A stretch of 64,000 nt of DNA from assembly GCA_017408885.1 (NCBI GenBank), contig JAFQTT010000004.1:1-64000 (forward strand), in the 5' to 3' direction. The DNA is from Methanocorpusculum sp. (GTDB lineage: Archaea; Halobacteriota; Methanomicrobia; Methanomicrobiales; Methanocorpusculaceae). The notes beneath the pieces are model-generated. The model was not told the DNA's origin. It did not search any database and worked only from the letters and a program-made list of their open reading frames with translations. The position numbers were made by a program, and so were the translations under genes. Numbering within the stretch: the first letter of the stretch is position 1; each line of letters starts with the position of its first letter. Shown one piece after another: positions 42,583-51,134 of this stretch.

Positions 42583-43250
42583 TCTGTTACCTGTGATTTT
42601 TCAAGCATGCGTTTCGCAAGCGTTACCATTTCGCAAACCTCTCCTTCGCATCTTTCAGAGATTCCCTTGTAGTCCTTTTCGTCTGCCATCTCCCAGACAA
42701 CTTTTCCAGTCGGTTTTTTGTCACGTTCAGGCATGAAGAGGTCTGCTAAAGCATTGTGCGTTCTTGGGTAAAGTATTGGTGAGTTTGACGGGATAAACCC
42801 GATTCCCGCAACAGCCATGTCTACAACTCTGCATTTACAGATGGTTTCGTAAATTTCATCTGCACTGTCAACTTCGTATGTCAGACATTTTGAGAGAATG
42901 CACGGCATGTCAAACATGGAGATTCCAACACCGGATACAACAGGGTCTGCATGATGCTGTTTTTTGAGCGCAGCTCTTTTTCTCATCCCTGAAAATATCT
43001 GATAGATGGATGAGATTACTTCTGCTTCGTCTCCTTCGTCCCAAACCCAGTGATGTTCGAAGTCAGGTTTTGACAGAACCTCTCCTAATCTCGGACGTGA
43101 GAGATGAAACACTCCTCCAAGCAGTGTGTGGCCTTCTTTGAACGGGTTTACTGCAAGTGAGGGTCCTGTCTTTCTTTTGCGGTCCTCTTTTGGGACATAT
43201 GCTTCCAGGTCAAAAATAAGAAGCTCGGTTGATATTGGGAACTTTACCAT
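42579..43250 (-). CDS. Predicted DEDD-type 3'-5' exonuclease-fold protein
   Basis: 223 residues. LIFDLEAYVP fits Exo motif I (DxE), SGVGISMFDMPCI resembles motif II (xFDxP), CRVVDMAVAG is a middle strand, and the C-terminal DYKGISERCEGEVCEMVTLA resembles motif III with Asp replaced by Glu. This is the RNase H-like exonuclease arrangement of family-B polymerase proofreading domains, here without a polymerase. The match is motif-level only. Middle gene of a coupled trio with MarC (1-base overlap) and the dehydrogenase (4-base overlap). Confidence 0.5.
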   Translation of the reverse strand: MVKFPISTELLIFDLEAYVPKEDRKRKTGPSLAVNPFKEGHTLLGGVFHLSRPRLGEVLSKPDFEHHWVWDEGDEAEVISSIYQIFSGMRKRAALKKQHHADPVVSGVGISMFDMPCILSKCLTYEVDSADEIYETICKCRVVDMAVAGIGFIPSNSPILYPRTHNALADLFMPERDKKPTGKVVWEMADEKDYKGISERCEGEVCEMVTLAKRMLEKSQVTE

Positions 43251-43885
43251 TAAATCACCGACAGTGCAATTAAACCAAGGATTCCTGTCCAGATTGTATG
43301 GACTGCGATTGCTGTTAAGAGAAGTCCCATGATTTTAGAGAGAATGACAAGTATGGTCTCTCCCAATATCTTTTTGATGAATGTTGAGAAGACAAGAATC
43401 AGCCAGATACATACAAGGGCTAAGATTATTGCGATAAATGTTATAAGAAGCCCGTCCTGTGCTCCAAGAATCATGACCGTTGTAATGGCTCCCGGACCGC
43501 ACATAATGGGGGTTCCAATGATAACTCCTGCCATGGCTTTTTTCCCGACACGGTCAGGACTGGAGAGACTCTTGTGTCCGGCAGACGATCCTCCGATTTC
43601 GATTCCCAATACAATCTGAAGACCAAGGATGAACAGGATTACACCGCCTGCTACTTTGAAGCTTTCGAGTTCGATATTTAGTAAGTCAAAGACTATGTCG
43701 TTGAAGAACAGGAAAGACAGCATCAGAATTCCGGCGACTGCTGTTGCGATAAATGCCTGTTTGATGACCTCTGCTTTTGTCAGATTCTGAGTTAGGTTGA
43801 TGAACATCGAAACCGACAGCAGAGGGTCTAATATGATAATCATCGTAAACCAGGCGGAAAGTACCGGGAGAAGGTATTCTATCAT
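43250..43885 (-). CDS. MarC/SnatA-family membrane protein
   Basis: 211 residues, six membrane spans. MIEYLLPVLSAWFTMIIILD then PLLSVSMFINLTQNLT is the family's first-helix signature; PIMCGPGAITTVMIL is the conserved mid-protein motif. Some relatives export amino acids, but the role of most is unknown. Its stop overlaps the next start by one base (TAATG). The secreted beta-protein gene lies 4 bases upstream on the same strand. Confidence 0.85.
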   Translation of the reverse strand: MIEYLLPVLSAWFTMIIILDPLLSVSMFINLTQNLTKAEVIKQAFIATAVAGILMLSFLFFNDIVFDLLNIELESFKVAGGVILFILGLQIVLGIEIGGSSAGHKSLSSPDRVGKKAMAGVIIGTPIMCGPGAITTVMILGAQDGLLITFIAIILALVCIWLILVFSTFIKKILGETILVILSKIMGLLLTAIAVHTIWTGILGLIALSVI

Positions 43886-43889
43886 GATA

Positions 43890-44435
43890 TCAGATTCTGT
43901 GAAGGTTTATTGTGAATTCCTGGTCTGCAATTGAGTTGTCAGTCAGTCCAAGTTTGTATGGATTGAGCTTGAATGTGAGTTTTTCTCCGCTGCAGGTAAT
44001 TGCTGTGTCAGTTCCTGAAATTACTGCGTTGAATTTGTCCCCTCCAAGGTATTCCCATTCGGCTCCGCTTTTGAAGTCATGGTTTCCAAACATGGATGAT
44101 GTTAAAGAGCCGCTGAACTGTGCAGTTCCGTCATCTTCTATGTCAGCATAGAACTCAACAGATGCCACAAATGGAATACTTGAGGTTCCGCTCCACTCTC
44201 CGGCAATCAGATGCGCTCCAGGTTTTGCAGTGTCTATGTATTCCTGCTCTGCGTTTTCAGGTTCTGCCTTGGGGTTTGTATCTGGAACTTCCGGGTTTTG
44301 TATTTCAGGGCTTGTATCTGTTACTCCTGACAATTCTATCTGCGGGGTATCATCTGTGATATCAGTCCCACCGATTGCTCCAAATGACAGGACGGAAAGA
44401 ATTGCCATGATTGCGGAAAATAAATCAAAGGCCAT
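43890..44435 (-). CDS. Exported or membrane-anchored beta-rich protein
   Basis: 181 residues. One hydrophobic N-terminal segment (residues 4-25, signal or anchor), a Pro/Glu/Asp linker (26-72), then about 105 residues of beta-strand pattern: LIAGEWSGTSSIPFVASVEF, DIEDDGTAQFSG, YLGGDKFNAVISG and FKLNPYKLG. The same pattern occurs in the adjacent gene (44486-44812). It suggests a small lipocalin-like barrel exposed outside the cell. No family recognised. Confidence 0.6.
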   Translation of the reverse strand: MAFDLFSAIMAILSVLSFGAIGGTDITDDTPQIELSGVTDTSPEIQNPEVPDTNPKAEPENAEQEYIDTAKPGAHLIAGEWSGTSSIPFVASVEFYADIEDDGTAQFSGSLTSSMFGNHDFKSGAEWEYLGGDKFNAVISGTDTAITCSGEKLTFKLNPYKLGLTDNSIADQEFTINLHRI

Positions 44436-44485
44436 ACAATATACTCATCCTGAAAGGATAAAAAAGATTGTGTATGCAGTATGTT

Positions 44486-44812
44486 TTACCTGCGTTTCAT
44501 TTCAAGAGGGATGTTCATGTCGTACTTCGGATTTGTTACAGCTCCGAGTTTGTACGGGTTGACTGTTGTTTTCAGGCATCCGTTCTGGATGATGAATTCA
44601 ATCTGATAGTCTCTGTATTTTCCAACGAATCTGTTTTCACCGCAGTGTTCCCAGCAGATATCATCTGCCGAGACGTTCATGGTGTCTCCTAAAATTTTTA
44701 CCTTCCCGTTGGCTTTTGCTGTTCCGTCCTCGCAGAATGTGATTATGCATTCACCGGATGCAAGAAGCGGGATTGTTTTTCTGCCGTGCCATTCACCAAG
44801 TATTCTTTTCAT
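44486..44812 (-). CDS. Small beta-rich protein, paralogue of the upstream neighbour domain
   Basis: 108 residues from the ATG (MKRILGEWHGRK); a TTG two codons upstream is less likely. It repeats the domain of 43890-44435: ILGEWHGRKTIPLLASGECI, CEDGTAKANG, ENRFVGKYRDYQIEF and TVNPYKLGAVT. No signal peptide, so a cytoplasmic form of the same domain. Function unknown. Confidence 0.55.
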   Translation of the reverse strand: MKRILGEWHGRKTIPLLASGECIITFCEDGTAKANGKVKILGDTMNVSADDICWEHCGENRFVGKYRDYQIEFIIQNGCLKTTVNPYKLGAVTNPKYDMNIPLEMKRR

Positions 44813-44866
44813 GTACAAAATAGTCGACGTGCAGGTATAAAGGATTCTTGGTGTTTAAAAAGAGGG

Positions 44867-45838
44867 TTATGCCCCGTAGACTCTCTTTTTGAGGTCGAGG
44901 ACAAGAGGCAGGATACTTTCATCAATCCATTCTGACGTACAGTATTTTTCGTAAACACACAGTCTTTCTTTGACTTCGTATCCCTTTGCGATTGTTTTGA
45001 GCTCTTCGATTGCAGGCCACGGGTGTTCGGGGTTGATGTAGTCAATGGTTACAGGAGATACTCCTCCAAGGTCATTTACGCCGTATGCAAGAAGCCGTCC
45101 TGCGTCTGCTAAGTTTGGCGGAATCTGGACTGAGATGCTGTCTGGAAGAATCTCTGCTGCAAGGCTTAGAGTGTCTGCTACGGTATCAAGTGTTGCACCC
45201 GGGACATCTGCCATTTCAGTTCCGGGTTTCGGGCAGAAGTTCTGGATGATGATTTCCTGAATGTGACCAAAGCGTTTCTGGATGTCTGCGACTACCTGAA
45301 GGGATTCGATTCTGTCGTCGCGGGTCTCACCGATTCCAAGAAGCAGTCCTGTTGTAAATGGAATCTTCAGTTTTCCAGCCGTCTCAATCATCTCGATTCT
45401 AACAGCCGGATCTTTTCCGGGGCTGTGGCGGTGTGCGTGAACGTCTGCTGTTGTTTCAAGCATCAGTCCCATGCTTGCAGTAACAGTACGCATGCGGCTC
45501 ATCTCCTCTTCATTGATGATTCCGACATTAGAGTGCGGAAGAATTCCTTTGGAGAGGGCATATTTGCTCATATCGTAACAGTAGTCAAGAATCGAATCAT
45601 ATCCGATTTTCTGAAGATGCTTTGTAAATCCGCGTTCAAGTTCCGGGCGTTCGCCAAAGGTGAAGAGTGCTTCTGTGCATGAGAACTCTGCTCCGCGGTC
45701 TAAGGTTGCTTTGACCTCAGATGGTTCCATTACGCATCCTTCTGTCACAGGTTCCTTGAATGAGCAGTAACTGCATGCATTTCCGCATACATGTGTAAGC
45801 GGCAGGAACACATTGCGGGAAAAGGTAATCTTCTTCAT
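44867..45838 (-). CDS. cofG: 7,8-didemethyl-8-hydroxy-5-deazariboflavin synthase subunit 1
   Basis: 323 residues. Radical SAM subunit that, with CofH, builds the F0 chromophore of coenzyme F420, the hydride carrier of methanogenesis. Cluster motif CGNACSYC (CX3CX2C) near residue 18, then PHSNVGIINEEE, HSPGKDPAVR, LLLGIGETRDDR and QNFCPKPGTEM typical of CofG. Length normal. cofH is not in view. Its start overlaps the small membrane gene by 4 bases. Confidence 0.93.
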   Translation of the reverse strand: MKKITFSRNVFLPLTHVCGNACSYCSFKEPVTEGCVMEPSEVKATLDRGAEFSCTEALFTFGERPELERGFTKHLQKIGYDSILDYCYDMSKYALSKGILPHSNVGIINEEEMSRMRTVTASMGLMLETTADVHAHRHSPGKDPAVRIEMIETAGKLKIPFTTGLLLGIGETRDDRIESLQVVADIQKRFGHIQEIIIQNFCPKPGTEMADVPGATLDTVADTLSLAAEILPDSISVQIPPNLADAGRLLAYGVNDLGGVSPVTIDYINPEHPWPAIEELKTIAKGYEVKERLCVYEKYCTSEWIDESILPLVLDLKKRVYGA

Positions 45839-46020
45839 CTTTCCTCCGGCGGATACTTACGTGCTTTTGAGAAAATCACGAAGGATATCAGAAGGGAGAT
45901 TACTGCGATGATATAGAATGCACCTATCTGGAAGAGAAGTCCTGCAATTGCGGCAATAATTGCTGCGATCAGAAATCCTCTGGACCATCGTTCAAAGAAT
46001 AATCGGTATGACTGCACCAT
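45835..46020 (-). CDS. Small two-span membrane protein
   Basis: 61 residues. After a basic amphipathic start (YRLFFERWSRG) come two hydrophobic helices (residues 15-33 and 34-51) and a basic end (SKARKYPPEER). ATGA overlap with cofG supports translation. No known family. Confidence 0.55.
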   Translation of the reverse strand: MVQSYRLFFERWSRGFLIAAIIAAIAGLLFQIGAFYIIAVISLLISFVIFSKARKYPPEER

Positions 46021-46084
46021 TTCTTATCTATTGGAATCATGAGAACATCAAGTTTTATACTTTTTCAGGGCATATCTATGATGT

Positions 46085-47575
46085 ATGCTGGAAGCTTTGT
46101 TCTGGGGTCTGATAGGGAATGCATATATTCCATTCGCCGTACCATTCCTGCTTTTGGATATTATATTATGTATTACTGTGGTTTTTCTGGAACGTAAAAA
46201 TCCTACAGTGGCTCTTGCGTGGGTTCTTGCATTTGTTGTGTTTCCGGTTTTCGGTTTTATCGTCTACATGTTTTTTGGGCGTCACTTGTATGGTGCGCGT
46301 ATTTTTTCCAAAAAGACGGAAGCGGATATTGTCTATAAAAATATCGCACAGGAACAACTTTCCAGATGGCTTGAGTATCGCAATGAGTCTCTTGATGCTG
46401 ATGGGTTTGAAAAAACAGCAGCACTTCTTTTGAATACTGATGATGCAGTTCTTTCAGCGAACAATGATGTCTCGGTTTTTACTGATGGCTATGATAAATT
46501 TGCAGAGATGAAGGAGGCAATTCTTTCTGCAAAGCATCATATCCATATTGAATATTATATTATCCGTGATGATGAGCTTGGACGGGAGATTGTGTCTCTT
46601 CTGGCTCAAAAGGCAGCAGAAGGTGTTGAGGTGCGTGCTATTTTTGATGCTGCCGGTACGTTCTGGATTCATAAGAAGAAGTTTTTCGGATCTATCTGTG
46701 AGGCCGGCGGCGATGTTCGTATTTTCTTCCCTCTAAAGATTCCATTCTTAAATACACGTCTTCACTTTAGAAATCATAGAAAGATTCTGGTTGTAGATGG
46801 TAAGGTTGGGTTTATTGGAGGATTCAATATCGGTGATGAGTATCTTGGAAAGGGTGAGCTTGGATGCTGGCGTGATACTCATCTGATGATAAAGGGCATG
46901 GCTGTTGCAAGTCTTCAGCGCAGGTTTGTGATGGATTGGAATTATGTTGCAAAGGATGCAAGGCTTTTTGTAACGGCTGAGAGTACTGAGTATTTCCCGT
47001 CTGATTTGATTGAAATGCACGGAACATCCAAAGTTCAGATTGCATCTTCCGGTCCGGATTCTCCAAAGAAGGCGATTTATTCAGGATATCTTAGTTTGAT
47101 TGGTCAGGCAAAGAAGTCGGTGTATATCCACACTCCGTACTTTATTCCGGATGAGCCGATTTATACCGCTTTGATTCTTGCGGCAAAGTCAGGTGTTGAT
47201 GTAAGAATTGTGATTCCATGCAAACCTGACCATCCGTTTGTTTACTGGGCGAACCATTCATATCTTGGAGAACTCCTGGGAGCAGGTGTTCGCGGATATA
47301 CTTACAATGATGGTTTTATTCACAGTAAGGCATCCGTCTTTGATGGGAAAGTTATGACTGTCGGAACAGCCAACTGGGATATCAGGAGTTTTAAGCTGAA
47401 CTTTGAGACGAATGCGTTTGTGTATGATGAGGCAGTGTGTGGAAGGGCTCGTGACTCTTATCTGAAAGAGCTCGAATCGAACTGTACTGAGATTACTTAT
47501 GAGATGTATAAGAACAGATCTGTAATGGTTCGGATAAAAGAGAGTCTTTCGAGACTTATGTCTCCTCTTCTTTGA
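46085..47575 (+). CDS. Cardiolipin synthase-like phospholipase D family enzyme
   Basis: 496 residues. Two N-terminal membrane helices (residues 1-27 and 34-55) and a GRHLYG motif, then two PLD catalytic motifs: HFRNHRKILVVDGKVGFIGG (HxKx4D, ends with G-G) and FIHSKASVFDGKVMTVGTAN. Length matches bacterial Cls. In archaea this class makes archaeal cardiolipin analogues, inferred here. Stands alone; a convergent gene ends 6 bases downstream. Confidence 0.88.
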   Translation: MLEALFWGLIGNAYIPFAVPFLLLDIILCITVVFLERKNPTVALAWVLAFVVFPVFGFIVYMFFGRHLYGARIFSKKTEADIVYKNIAQEQLSRWLEYRNESLDADGFEKTAALLLNTDDAVLSANNDVSVFTDGYDKFAEMKEAILSAKHHIHIEYYIIRDDELGREIVSLLAQKAAEGVEVRAIFDAAGTFWIHKKKFFGSICEAGGDVRIFFPLKIPFLNTRLHFRNHRKILVVDGKVGFIGGFNIGDEYLGKGELGCWRDTHLMIKGMAVASLQRRFVMDWNYVAKDARLFVTAESTEYFPSDLIEMHGTSKVQIASSGPDSPKKAIYSGYLSLIGQAKKSVYIHTPYFIPDEPIYTALILAAKSGVDVRIVIPCKPDHPFVYWANHSYLGELLGAGVRGYTYNDGFIHSKASVFDGKVMTVGTANWDIRSFKLNFETNAFVYDEAVCGRARDSYLKELESNCTEITYEMYKNRSVMVRIKESLSRLMSPLL

Positions 47576-47580
47576 TTTTT

Positions 47581-48180
47581 TTATTTTCCAAGAGCTTCGA
47601 ACATCTTCTCGGCTGCGGCGAGCTCCTCGCGCGTATTTACATTAAATGCTAATCCGGGTTCATTTAGGAGAACCGCTTTTTCATCCTGAACTTCTCCAAC
47701 AAGAGATCCGGTTAAGATATTCAAAGCACAAGGAGTTGCAGCAACTCCGTCTATGATTTCTCTGTATCGTGGAAGCATTCCAAGCTCCTCGCAGAGGGAA
47801 ATAGGAATCCATGTGGAGCAGGCAGGCTTTCCGGATGCAAAATATGCATCGCGGACGCAGCTTACAATCTCTGCTGTAAGATATGGAATATCCGCGGCCG
47901 CTGTAAAGAGAGGGCCGTCTTCTCCGGATAGGGTCACTGCTTCACACATGTCTTCTACATAGCCTGCTCCTTCAGTGTCGATGAACTCGATGTCATTTGC
48001 TCTGCAGAAGTTTCTGGTAAACGGTGTTTTGTGTGATGTAACAACAATCGGCTCAACATCGGCCTGTGCGAATGCTTCGATTACGCGGGAAAGCATAGGG
48101 CGTCCTGCAACAGTTACCAGGGCTTTTTCTCCAAGGCGAAGTCTTGAACCTTCTCCGCCTGCGAGAATTAATGCAAGCAT
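47581..48180 (-). CDS. cobY: Adenosylcobinamide-phosphate guanylyltransferase, archaeal
   Basis: 199 residues. Archaeal replacement for bacterial CobU in cobamide nucleotide-loop assembly. LALILAGGEGSRLRLGEKAL is the nucleotidyltransferase loop, AAADIPYLTAEIV the metal Asp, and GLAFNVNTREELAAAE the C-terminal signature. Overlaps the end of cobD by 13 bases. Confidence 0.88.
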   Translation of the reverse strand: MLALILAGGEGSRLRLGEKALVTVAGRPMLSRVIEAFAQADVEPIVVTSHKTPFTRNFCRANDIEFIDTEGAGYVEDMCEAVTLSGEDGPLFTAAADIPYLTAEIVSCVRDAYFASGKPACSTWIPISLCEELGMLPRYREIIDGVAATPCALNILTGSLVGEVQDEKAVLLNEPGLAFNVNTREELAAAEKMFEALGK

Positions 48181-49157
48181 TCTGAAAGTGCCTCCAGAAC
48201 ACGGCGGTTTTTGTCGCGTGTTTCGACTGAAACCCTGATGCAGTCAGGAAGTTCAAAGGATGTGCAGTCGCGAACTGAGATTCCGTGCTCAAGCATCTTT
48301 GCCCAGATTTTTGATGCAGGCTGTCCAAGTTTTATTGTGATGAAATTTACCTGGGACGGGTAGCACGAAAGCCCGAGTTTTTCAATCTCTGATATGTACC
48401 AGTTACGTTCCTCGGTGATTTTTTCTGCGGATTTCCTGAGTTCATCGTAGTGGTCGAATGCCGCTATTGCGTACTTTTCCGCAAATGCATTTACTGTCCA
48501 TGGGGTTCTTGCTGTCTCGATTTTCTCAATCAGTTCAGCATCTCCAAAAGCAAATCCGAATCTAAGTCCTGGTACTGTGAAGCATTTTGTAATCGAGCGC
48601 ATCACAAAGAGGTTTTCTGATCTGATGTCTGAGATTGATTCATCCCTTTCTGCAAGCTCCATGAATGCTTCATCCACAAATAGCATAGATGAATCCTCCT
48701 CTGCCTCTTTTACGAGGTTTAACATCTCAGCGCGCGGAGTGAGTATTCCTGTCGGGTTGTTCGGGTTGCAGATAAATCGAATGTCGGCTTTTGCATTTTG
48801 AATCACGGTTTTTCCTGCAAGGCGTGCGGAAAGACCGTACTCTGCGAATGTCGGCATGTCGATTCTGCATGTTTTGCCGTCTGTAACTTTGCAGAAAACG
48901 CGGATAATCTCCGCTGAGCCGTTTCCAACGCATATCTCTTCGATATTCCTGTTGAAGGTGTGGGCAATTTTTTCCTTCAGTTCGGTATAGGAATCATCAG
49001 GATATACGGCTAAATCATCGTGATTATACGCGCAGGTAAATTCCGGGACAAAAGGGTTCATACTCGCGCTCACATCAAGGAGCGAATCTCCGAACCTTTT
49101 TTTCATCTCCAGAATTTTGCCCCCGTGAACTGCTTTTTTTGGAAATTCAGACGGCAT
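48168..49157 (-). CDS. cobD: Threonine-phosphate decarboxylase-like aminotransferase
   Basis: 329 residues, fold-type I PLP enzyme of the HisC family. HGGKILEMKKRFGDSLLDVS near the start is typical of CobD, which supplies (R)-1-amino-2-propanol phosphate for cobamide assembly. PNNPTG binds substrate, LFVDEAFMEL the PLP Asp, and MRSITKCFTVPGLRFGFA contains the PLP lysine. Neighbouring cobY (13-base overlap) supports this over histidinol-phosphate aminotransferase, and a separate hisC lies at 53.7 kb. Confidence 0.88.
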   Translation of the reverse strand: MPSEFPKKAVHGGKILEMKKRFGDSLLDVSASMNPFVPEFTCAYNHDDLAVYPDDSYTELKEKIAHTFNRNIEEICVGNGSAEIIRVFCKVTDGKTCRIDMPTFAEYGLSARLAGKTVIQNAKADIRFICNPNNPTGILTPRAEMLNLVKEAEEDSSMLFVDEAFMELAERDESISDIRSENLFVMRSITKCFTVPGLRFGFAFGDAELIEKIETARTPWTVNAFAEKYAIAAFDHYDELRKSAEKITEERNWYISEIEKLGLSCYPSQVNFITIKLGQPASKIWAKMLEHGISVRDCTSFELPDCIRVSVETRDKNRRVLEALSECLH

Positions 49158-49257
49158 TGGTTGATATATTATTGTTCTTCTTCCGTCTTATACTCTCTCA
49201 GTCGTATTTTTGACTGTTCTCTTTTATTGTTTTGATGGGTTTTCTCGTGCGATAGCT

Positions 49258-49366
49258 TTATATTATACTAAGTTCAATTATGTTTTGTCCAAAACAGGAT
49301 GTCAGTCAATCGTCTGATGTGCGTCAGCTAAATGTCAGACAAATGTCTGACGCATGTCAGATTGGA
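49258..49366 (+). promoter_or_regulatory. Promoter and six-unit 11-bp operator array of the RHH-ftsZ operon
   Basis: TTTATATTATA (49258-49268) is a TATA box; transcription should begin near 49290. From 49301 to 49366 six consecutive 11-base units each begin with GTC(A/T)G, at 49301, 49312, 49323, 49334, 49345 and 49356. Units 4 and 5 form a perfect 18-bp inverted repeat GTCAGACA-AA-TGTCTGAC (49334-49351). The last unit contains the GGAG ribosome site of the RHH gene. Such helically phased arrays are typical of ribbon-helix-helix repressors, so autoregulation of the operon is likely. Confidence 0.7.
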
Positions 49367-49373
49367 GATATAC

Positions 49374-49565
49374 ATGGACCGAATTACAATCCGTTTACCC
49401 CCGCAGCAGGTTGAAATGCTTGAGAGACTGGTAGAAATTGGTGAGTTCCCCTCAGTTTCCGAAGCAGTGCGCTATGCCGTGCGCGACTTCCTCTCCCAAA
49501 AGAGTGAGCGGATTTTACGGGACAGTGATTCAATATCTACCTTCGACATTGGTATCAACTGTTAA
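49374..49565 (+). CDS. Ribbon-helix-helix regulator upstream of ftsZ (CdrS-like)
   Basis: 63 residues from MDRITIRLPPQQVEMLERLV. The first strand DRITIRLP and helices VEMLERLVEIGEFPSVSEAV and RYAVRDFLSQKSER are the MetJ/Arc/CopG fold, working as a dimer whose beta-ribbon reads the DNA major groove. The ATG at 49374 follows TTGGAGATATAC; the longer frame from 49332 would translate the operator. It precedes ftsZ by 17 bases, the same arrangement as the haloarchaeal CdrS regulator of cell division. Likely represses or tunes its own operon. Confidence 0.82.
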   Translation: MDRITIRLPPQQVEMLERLVEIGEFPSVSEAVRYAVRDFLSQKSERILRDSDSISTFDIGINC

Positions 49566-49582
49566 TTCAGGGGTGTTAAAAA

Positions 49583-50743
49583 ATGCAGAGTATCATTAAC
49601 GAAGCGCTCAAAAACGCAGAACTCGAAAAAGGAATGCAGACTACCTCCATCGTTGACGATGAGGACATGCTCGGACAGCCGAGAATTGTTATCGTCGGAT
49701 GCGGAGGTGCTGGAAACAACACCATCAACCGTCTCCACAACATGAAGGTCGGAGGGGCTGAGACTATCGCAATCAACACCGATAAGCAGCACCTTGACAT
49801 GATTCAGGCAGACAAGCGTGTTTTAATCGGAAAATCCTTAACCCGCGGTCTTGGAGCAGGAGGATTCCCGGATGTCGGACGCCGTGCAGCAGAGATGGCA
49901 CGCCCGACCTTAGAGGAGCTCTTAAAGGATGCTGACCTCGTCTTCGTCACTGCTGGTATGGGTGGTGGAACCGGAACCGGTTCTGCACCGGTTGTTGCAC
50001 AGATTGCAAAGGAGCACGGAGCAATCGTTATCGCAATGGTCTCCTATCCGTTCCAGGTTGAGCGTGCAAGAATGCTCAAAGCAGAAGACGGTCTTGAGGC
50101 AATGCGCCAGGCAGCAGACTCTGTTATCGTTCTCGACAACAACAGACTCAAGAACTTTGTCCCGAACCTCCCGCTTGGACAGGCATTCTCCGTTATGGAT
50201 CAGATTATCGCAGAGACTGTTAAAGGAATCTCTGAGACTATCACTGAGCCGTCCTTAATCAACATCGACTACGCAGATGTCCGCGCCATCATGAGCAAGG
50301 GCGGTCTTGCAGTCATGCTCATTGGAGAGTCCAAGCAGCAGAACAAGGCAGAGTCTGTCATCCGTGACTGTCTCGCACACCCGCTTCTCGACATCGACTT
50401 CAGAGGCGCAACCGGAGGTCTTATCCACATCACTGGCGGAAACGATTTAACTCTGCACGATGCAGAAGAGATTGCACAGCAGCTCACCTATGAGCTCGAT
50501 CCGCACGCAGATGTTATCTGGGGTGCGCGCGTTAGAAAGGACTTTGAAGGCAAGGTCTCTGTTATGGCAATCATGACCGGTATCCACAGCCCTCAGATTA
50601 TCGGAGGCGGCTCTGAGTCAAGAGTCATCGGCAGATCCCAGCCGCAGGTTCAGCAGTCCTTTACTTCACCAGTTTCCACAACCTCTCACAGCAACCCGGA
50701 GCCGATTCGCACCAGCGGCGGTAACTTTGACTGGATTATCTAA
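49583..50743 (+). CDS. ftsZ: Cell-division GTPase FtsZ, FtsZ2-like
   Basis: 386 residues. Tubulin-fold GTPase forming the division ring. GTP motifs: [39 protein letters not shown], and [20 protein letters not shown] with the T7-region residues after it. [20 protein letters not shown] and [18 protein letters not shown] resemble archaeal FtsZ2. The C-terminal tail is Ser/Thr/Pro-rich and ends GGNFDWII, the likely partner-binding peptide. An AGGGGTG ribosome site lies before the ATG. Co-transcribed with the RHH gene. Confidence 0.93.
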   Translation: MQSIINEALKNAELEKGMQTTSIVDDEDMLGQPRIVIVGCGGAGNNTINRLHNMKVGGAETIAINTDKQHLDMIQADKRVLIGKSLTRGLGAGGFPDVGRRAAEMARPTLEELLKDADLVFVTAGMGGGTGTGSAPVVAQIAKEHGAIVIAMVSYPFQVERARMLKAEDGLEAMRQAADSVIVLDNNRLKNFVPNLPLGQAFSVMDQIIAETVKGISETITEPSLINIDYADVRAIMSKGGLAVMLIGESKQQNKAESVIRDCLAHPLLDIDFRGATGGLIHITGGNDLTLHDAEEIAQQLTYELDPHADVIWGARVRKDFEGKVSVMAIMTGIHSPQIIGGGSESRVIGRSQPQVQQSFTSPVSTTSHSNPEPIRTSGGNFDWII

Positions 50744-51134
50744 GGTCATAGTCTTACAAAGACGTACTACATCAGTCCATACACCAATAATACAGGATTC
50801 ACATCAATACAATATTTCAGGGGGCTACACCACCCCTGGTTCACCTTGTATGCGAAGAAATGGAAGAGCTTCGCATACGACCACCCCCCGTTTGCGGGGG
50901 CTGTTTTACAATATCTTTAAATTCTAATACCGCCTTTAATTATAGGAAAGTCGTACATCTGATGGTTTGATAAAAACCTGTGAGATGGTAAACCGGTATG
51001 GGAGTCTGAATACACTTATTGAAAAGTTGAACTTGTTTTTCCTTCATTATTCAGTATTTTGTATGTAAGATGACCGCGCCGTAATTCTGTTTCATCGGAA
51101 ACCCTCAGACGACTACTCAGGAAAGGTAAGAACG
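50744..51134 (+). other. 391-bp region with three consecutive hairpins after ftsZ
   Basis: Three stems lie within 83 bases: CAGGGG-GCTACACCA-CCCCTG (50818-50838), GTATGCGAAG with CTTCGCATAC around an 11-base loop (50848-50878), and CCCCCG-TTTG-CGGGGG (50885-50900) followed by CTGTTTTAC. The last is a plausible terminator; the group could be the ftsZ 3' untranslated region or a small RNA. The rest (50907-51118) is A/T-rich and holds the coiled-coil gene promoter. No gene seen. Confidence 0.5.

Noticed and set aside
49301-49366. Reading the GTCWG array as a short CRISPR-like or minisatellite repeat
   Set aside because: Units are only partly identical, share just GTCWG at the start, and sit exactly between promoter and RHH gene, which fits an operator better.
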